Positions 58,748 through 64,000 of a stretch of 64,000 bases of DNA are shown here, piece after piece. The stretch is from Lentinula raphanica (Eukaryota > Basidiomycota > Agaricomycetes > Agaricales > Omphalotaceae): contig JANVFP010000003.1 in NCBI GenBank assembly GCA_027919835.1, positions 1,550,001 to 1,614,000 on the forward strand. The letters run 5' to 3'. The position numbers and the translations under genes were made by a program. The notes under the pieces are model-generated. The model saw only the letters and a list, made by a program, of their open reading frames with translations, was not told where the DNA came from and ran no database searches. How positions within the stretch are numbered: position 1 is the first letter of the stretch; each line of letters starts with the position of its first letter.

Positions 58748-59356
58748 AACGGTTTCCTAAAATACTGGTGTCTTTTTGATAACGTTGCTTGCTGAACGTT
58801 GTGTTAATATCATCTCTGCTACTGCTGATCACTGTCTGTGCTGCATTAGCCTAATGTCACAGATAATTGTACCGTTTATGTGTGTACCTGAAGTAATCCC
58901 AGGAGGCGTTTGTGATTCTTTTGCTGCATGAATAAAGATTGAAAGATACTCTTACCTGTTACAAGATGAAAGGGAGTGTAAACAGAATGATCTCGACGAG
59001 ACTTTATACCTCTTGCTTTGACTGTGGTGGTAACAATTAGAAGCTTCATCACTGGAGAGGTACTTGAATTAGCTTGAATTCAACGTCTATAATGCTCGGA
59101 CCGTATAGTTTCTTTGTCACAAGGCCTTCGTCGTGGCTAAATCTCACAGATGTGCGCTATTCTTGCTCTTACAGTTAACGGGTTCCTTGTTTTCCTCTCC
59201 GCAGCTCCTTCTTTCACCAGTCTCAACGTTTGAGCGTTAACTGACTACCCGGGAAGCCTCTGAAAGTAAGCACGGCTCCGCAGTTTTGGTTTTCCAACAG
59301 GTTTCTTATGTATAGTATAAATACCTTTCATCTATCGTTATCTGCTTTCCTCTCAG
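58748..59356. other. Intergenic
   Basis: About 610 bp between GIS2 and duplicated gene B. Aside from the TATA-like element near 59316, nothing is recognised. Confidence 0.4.
59316..59323 (+). promoter_or_regulatory. TATA-like box of duplicated gene B
   Basis: TATAAATA lies 33 bp before the ATG at 59357 and is followed by a CT-rich stretch ending TCTCAG. That spacing would give a very short 5' UTR unless transcription starts further upstream. The paralogue has TATTTATA about 97 bp before its start. Confidence 0.45.
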
Positions 59357-60657
59357 ATGATCATTGACGAAAAGTGGATGCATCCGCCACCTCCACCTTA
59401 TTATCGCCCACCTCCCCCGGCGTTCACAGAGACGGCTGCGAGTGGTACCAGCCGAAGCGGAACTGCGTTGGTCAAACCGACGTTCTCGACATTACCAGCG
59501 CATTTGCTGCTGCAGATTGTTTATTCGACGTTCCCACAGAGAGATGGGCGGTATGAAGGCGAGGGTAAGATTGAGCGACAGAGACGAAACTTGTATTGGT
59601 TGGAAACTTCGTTGAGGTTGGTCAACAAGGCTCTGTATACAGGCAAGCAATGTCGTCTGTTTAGATTTGGAATTGTAACTGATAGATGTGTTCTACAGCT
59701 TGCATGCACATCCTACGCTCCACCTATCTTCCAGCATACGACTCATTGATCAGATCCCCATATACTTCAGATCCCTTCTCCTCATCCGTGCTAACCACAA
59801 GTTCATCATCGGATGCAGAACCTGTCCATCGTGAATTAGCTACTCTTGATCTCTTCATTGCCCTTCTAGCACATGAAGACCTTCTTCTCGATGCGACGTC
59901 CTTGCATCTCCCTCGAGAAGAAGCCTATAAAGATCTCTTCGACATGATACAGCCTCGGAGTAGATTGGAAGATTTGATTCTGGAGGAAGGTGTTAAGGCG
60001 GGCTTGGTATACACAGGACCAACGCCGCCAGCTCAGGCGTTGCCGTCGAGAGACGATGGCGGTGACAATTTAGAAGCTGTCGTTTCAGCTCGTCCCGAGG
60101 TAACAGGCATGGATATCCCCTCTCATACGAATCCCCGACCAAGCTCCGCTGGTTCTTCTCCTCAGCCTTCTCCGCCCCCAACAAAACATTCCTTCAAACC
60201 ATTTTCTAGATCCTCGTATATCTCCCTCGCAAAATCAAAGATCAGAAGAACATCTACACCTCCGACTTCGCCAATAACTGCAACAGGCTCGGGTTCCTAT
60301 GCGTCTTCGAAAGATGTGCAAGAAACTAGTCCTACCTCTCCTTCTCCTTCTCCTGCTCGATCATCATTCAAATTAAAACCTCTCCCATTCGACTCTCTCA
60401 GTGTTTCATTCTCTCCAAGGAGAGTTGCATTAATTTATACTCCTGCCGTGTCTGCCGTCTCATCTAATGTGGCGGCGTATAACGGAAGTACGTTTGGAGC
60501 GCTGAGTGTGAGTGTGACTGGGCCTACTGCGGCAGGTGGGATGAAGGCGAAGAAGACGTTGGCTGAGGTGAGTAGAGGGAGAGATGAAAAGTTGGAAGTT
60601 TGTGCGAAGAGGCTTATTGACGGGTTGTATGAGGCTCTTGTTGCTGGAGAAGTTTGA
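59357..60657 (+). CDS. Duplicated gene B: paralogue of the gene at 45777
   Basis: Exons 59357-59642 and 59699-60657 give 414 aa. It is a clear paralogue of duplicated gene A, in the same orientation and about 13.6 kb away. The proline-rich start (MHPPPPPYYRPPPPAF) also holds PPxY-like text. Shared blocks: STLPAHLLLQIVYSTFPQRD, WLETSLRLVNKALYTACMHI, LRSTYLPAYDSLIRSPYTSD, LFIALLAHEDLLLDATSLHL, FDMIQPRSRLEDLILEEGVK, DSLSVSFSPRRVALIYTP and GSTFGALSVS. The Ser/Pro-rich middle differs in sequence and length. The intron sits at exactly the same codon and phase as in gene A, but its donor is GC (GCAAGC) instead of GT. Function unknown; the L-P-x-H-L-L-x-x-I start suggests an F-box-like helix set, an inference. 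Confidence 0.82.
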
Positions 60658-60833
60658 AGCACACGACTATTCTGACTTCTCGATGTACGATAATCTAAAT
60701 AATGAAAGTAGAAAATTGTCCGAACCCGACATGGAACGGATTATTTTGTGGCGGCGCGGGATTGATAGACACAACAAATCATAAATGACAGACAGACCAA
60801 ACAAGTCTTTTGTCCCTTTTCTCTTCTTCTTCC

Positions 60834-63230
60834 ATGTTCTGCGTTTCCTCCTTCCCCTCTCATGATTCACGAACAACTTTGTACAATATTCTAATCCTCT
60901 TTTCTTCTCCTTTCACCTTCAGACTTTTGGTCATTTTGAATGTATTCTTCCGGTTAGATTCCGTCTCGGCAGCTCCAGCAATTACCGCGCACTCACATCT
61001 CTACCAACGAGACGACCAAAGCGTAAACTCCTCGAGCTCATATAGAATATGGGTTGGTTCCTTGCTCTTGATCATGTACCACGATAACTGATAAGACGCT
61101 TCAATAGGTTCCAATACTCATCGTCGTCGTCGTGCTCGCTATCATCGCACTTTACGTCTGCTCAATAAGAGCCAATAATGGTGGACTTCCCCGAGCTCTT
61201 GCCAATTTCAGCAGAGCCGCAGCGATTGGCAATGGTACAATGATGCCAACAACCACAGAGCTTACTGCTGATCAGTTAACTGGGAATGCCAGTACCACTA
61301 CTGCGAATGATACGTCTAACAACGCAACCAACAATCGAACCCGGAGGCCACGTAGAACTAGGAGAACACCATCTCAAATATCTACAACTTCTTTACCGGT
61401 GTACATGAAGGAACCCGGAGAACAGGAACTGGTGATTATACGGTGTGTTGGACCTCAAATTCAGGTCGTCATTCCCAGGCGATTGACATCCTACATAGCG
61501 GTCCGCAAGACATGGAGGACGTTCCTCTGGACACTGAGATGCCACCTGTTCGCGAAGATGGAGAACACGAACGCTACACTCCCATGCCCGACTCTCCCCA
61601 ACACATGCCGCTTCTAGACGACGAAGGCGCCGTGGCCGATGAATCAGCTGCAGCATTATTACCTGATGCTCACGAACAGCCTCGTTCCCGCCCAGATGAG
61701 ACCGGAGGTAGAGACAGTGCCGGCAGTGCTCATTCGGGAGACTCCAGCTCTCTAGTTCGCGTGGATACCAATGTGACGACTGAAACGCCGGATCCCCGTG
61801 GAGACGCCCCTGCGTATTATGAGGTTGTTGATTTGAATGATGAATCCCAGCAGAGTTCTGCACCGTCGTCGTCGATGCCTACGCAGACGAACAGCTCGAT
61901 GACGGCGGGTTCGTCGACAGCTTCAAGAGGTACAGCGAGTCGGCGGTCACTCCGAAATCTGTTTAGCTGGACTGGTCATAGAAATCCTGTGGCACCTCCT
62001 GGTTTACCCGCAACTACTTCATCACAGTTACATGCACGGGCTGACTCTGGAGGTGCACTCTCACTGACTTCGACTATGTCTAGGCCATCTACGTCCAACC
62101 GTCAGAGTCATCGTCCTTCGCAATCCTCTTCCTCTGCCTTTAGTGTCATGAATCCTTTGAACCGCAAAAAGTCCACTGTAACTCTCAGTTCAAATCATCT
62201 CACCTCCCCTTCGTCAATATCTCTCGCCTCAATATCCGCCCCGTTGACACATACCGCTGTCCGTACCGAATTCACATATCCCAAAGCTGGTCCTACCCCC
62301 GATCAACTCAAGCTTATCTCAAGTAGGGAAGCTTTTGCGAGATTCGGAGTTCCCTATGGGGAAGATGCGATTGCGTTCGCTGCTAGCACGCATGATTTAA
62401 ATCCACCCCCAGAGTTTGAAAGTGCAGCCGGTCCCTCGTCCTCGTCTTCGCCTCGACCGAGATCTCAGAGTCATGCAGGTGTGCTGGCTAGGCAGTCCAT
62501 TGGTCGTTCGAGTGAGAGTAGCGGTTCTAGTGTTTTAGAGCCTCCGGAAATCCGGGTGCAAAGAAGTTCGAGGCCCGTGTCTCCTTCAGTGGAGGGTGAT
62601 ATGTCTACTCCTGCAGTTGACCCTCCATCGTCTACTCAGAATGGGATCACAGCGTCTGCCGTGGTTGACGCGTCTGAGCCGTCTGGGGAAGTCGCCTCTC
62701 ATCCACAGACTGCAGAAACATCAGAGACCCAATCAGCCGAAGTTCAGAACTCTCCCAAAGATAATGCTACTTCTTCATCTGATGTTCAAGCTCCTCCTTC
62801 ATCACCTTCAGCCTCTGTAGAACCAGCTCAGCACACGACTTCCACACCGATATCATCATCTAAACCTCCTCCGACATCCTTCCGAAATCCACCTCGACCG
62901 GGAACCGCCTCCACGCCTAGTCTCCGTTCCGAATCCCGCGCTTCCTCTTTCAGATCTTTTGCCACCGCTCAAGAGTCAGTGAACGAGTTTGGTGTCGTTA
63001 GCGGTGGTTCAGGTTCGGGGTCGGGAACACCTACAATGTCGGATTCGGAGTATTTCTCTGAGCAAGAAACAGAGATAGGTGACGGTGATTCTCGACCTGC
63101 GACGCCAACAACGTCGACGCGTCAGATGTCTCAAACAGTTCTTCAGCCTACACTCTCGGTGGATAGTCTAGGCTCGGTTAGTCGTCATGTATTAGAAGGA
63201 ACAGATACTACCATTCGAGCTGCGGCTTGA
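60834..63230 (+). CDS. Single-pass membrane protein with Ser-rich cytoplasmic tail, unknown function
   Basis: Start taken at 60834. A hydrophobic N-terminus (RLLVILNVFFRLDSVSAAPA) looks like a signal peptide. After a short ectodomain (AHSHLYQRDDQSVNSSSS), intron 61052-61108 leads to VPILIVVVVLAIIALYVCSI, one transmembrane helix. A juxtamembrane Thr/Asn-rich region and basic stretch (NRTRRPRRTRRTPS) follow, then SLPVYMKEPGEQELVIIR, a motif I associate with fungal membrane proteins of this layout. Intron about 61443-61498 joins GPQDMEDVPLDTEMPP. The remaining ~590 residues are Ser/Pro/Thr-rich and probably disordered, with a conserved-looking island LTHTAVRTEFTYPKAGPTPD QLKLISSREAFARFGVPYG. No enzyme domain. 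It could be a signalling or cell-wall sensor, but that is inference from layout alone. Confidence 0.75.
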
Positions 63231-64000
63231 TTCGTTATCATTCGCCTGTTCCCGTTTCCCCATTCAACCTCCAGCACTCGTATAGGATAGGACAATTGCT
63301 CTTTTCCATCTGCATCTTTAATTCGTTAATTATCGATTGCGATACCTCTCTCATCTATTTTTGATTTAGGGTTTCATCTATGGTTCTCTTTTTCTTTCCT
63401 CGCTGCCTTCTTACTTTCATCTTCTTCATCTCGTTCTACGCTATATTATCGCGTCATTGCTTTGCTCTCATCGCTTTGCTCCGGTTCGCCATCCTTCCCT
63501 CCCCAAGACTAGTAATGCCTATCACGCTTTACATCCCACGTCCCTACGTTGATCAGCTTATCATTGTTCGACATCACCTCTTCGCCAGACATCAGGTTGG
63601 CTACTTCTCGTTATCTCATAGTCGAAATATGACTATATAACTCCTCAATACACAACATATACTCCAATGTACTCTACCTCACACCTGACATCAACCTAGA
63701 AACGTGTATCTCAGTGGGGGAGGTATACATCTTATCAATGACCCGAAGATAGGCGTGTGTCGTTCTATGTTCTCACTACCCATATCAAGTGATTCTGCAC
63801 TTTGCCTCGAGTACTTCGAAATATCGTGACTCGGGTATCAGTAACATAAGGTAACATATAAAACCGTTCTCAAGGTGTTGTGGATTACTTGAGGTTTATC
63901 CTGGTTTACTATCTGCTTGACATATTTCTCTCGTTTCCTTCGTTCAACCCCGGCTAATGGATACATTTCAGCTCACTCTCTATAGTCTGTTGACCGTTGC
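63231..64000. other. Right-edge intergenic sequence
   Basis: About 770 bp after the membrane-protein gene. A short hydrophobic frame at 63380-63640 (86 codons) is composed mainly of pyrimidine-rich DNA and is not convincing. No gene start is identified before the window ends. Confidence 0.35.

Noticed and set aside
1..64000. CRISPR arrays, insertion sequences, rRNA genes, viral genes
   Set aside because: No regularly spaced direct repeats, transposase or reverse-transcriptase motifs, rRNA-like tracts or viral proteins were seen while reading both strands.

Overview
The window looks like nuclear DNA of a filamentous basidiomycete, most likely an Agaricomycete. The genes are dense, lie on both strands, and are cut by many short introns (mostly 47-75 nt, GT...AG). 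The encoded proteins are eukaryotic housekeeping proteins plus fungal families such as RTA1, COX5 and Nup159. I saw no bacterial-style operons, no CRISPR array, no rRNA, no convincing tRNA and no intact transposon. Gene models were assembled by hand from open frames, splice signals and family motifs; where exon lengths were summed, the frame closed exactly (PKA 490 aa, TFB3 389 aa, LigB protein 362 aa, Nup159 1938 aa, the two duplicated genes 422 and 414 aa).

Left part (1-16.7 kb): the 3' end of an Argonaute gene; on the minus strand a PKA catalytic subunit and the TFIIH/CAK assembly factor TFB3; a LigB-type extradiol dioxygenase; the 20S proteasome subunit alpha4 (PRE6, minus), divergent from a C78-family (ZUP1-like) deubiquitinase; and a very large FG nucleoporin (NUP159/NUP214).

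Middle part (17-38.5 kb): a secreted protein of unknown function with an apparent frame break; the Golgi Arf-GEF GEA1/2 with a brefeldin-sensitive Sec7 signature; a gene-poor 2.2 kb; an MFS transporter; then four minus-strand genes: a cytochrome b561-domain protein, a secreted protein, an NAD-dependent epimerase-like protein and 3-hydroxyisobutyrate dehydrogenase.

Right part (40-64 kb): a metallophosphoesterase followed after only 115 bp by SPT16 (FACT); one member of a duplicated gene pair; an uncertain minus-strand spliced gene; a His-rich orphan protein; RPC82 (Pol III); an RTA1-family membrane protein; COX5; a seven-knuckle CCHC protein (GIS2/CNBP); the second member of the duplicated pair; and a Ser-rich single-pass membrane protein.

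No gene cluster with a single purpose is evident; transcription/chromatin (TFB3, SPT16, RPC82), protein turnover (PRE6, ZUP1), transport (NUP159, GEA1) and mitochondrial metabolism (HIBADH, COX5) are interspersed. The most unusual signals are in gene structure: micro-exons of 8, 12 and 8 nt in three genes, two GC-AG introns (one in only one member of the duplicated pair), a frame break with a 25-nt GT...AG segment, and stop-free introns of a multiple of three. The duplicated gene family and two orphan proteins are the best candidates for undescribed biology.
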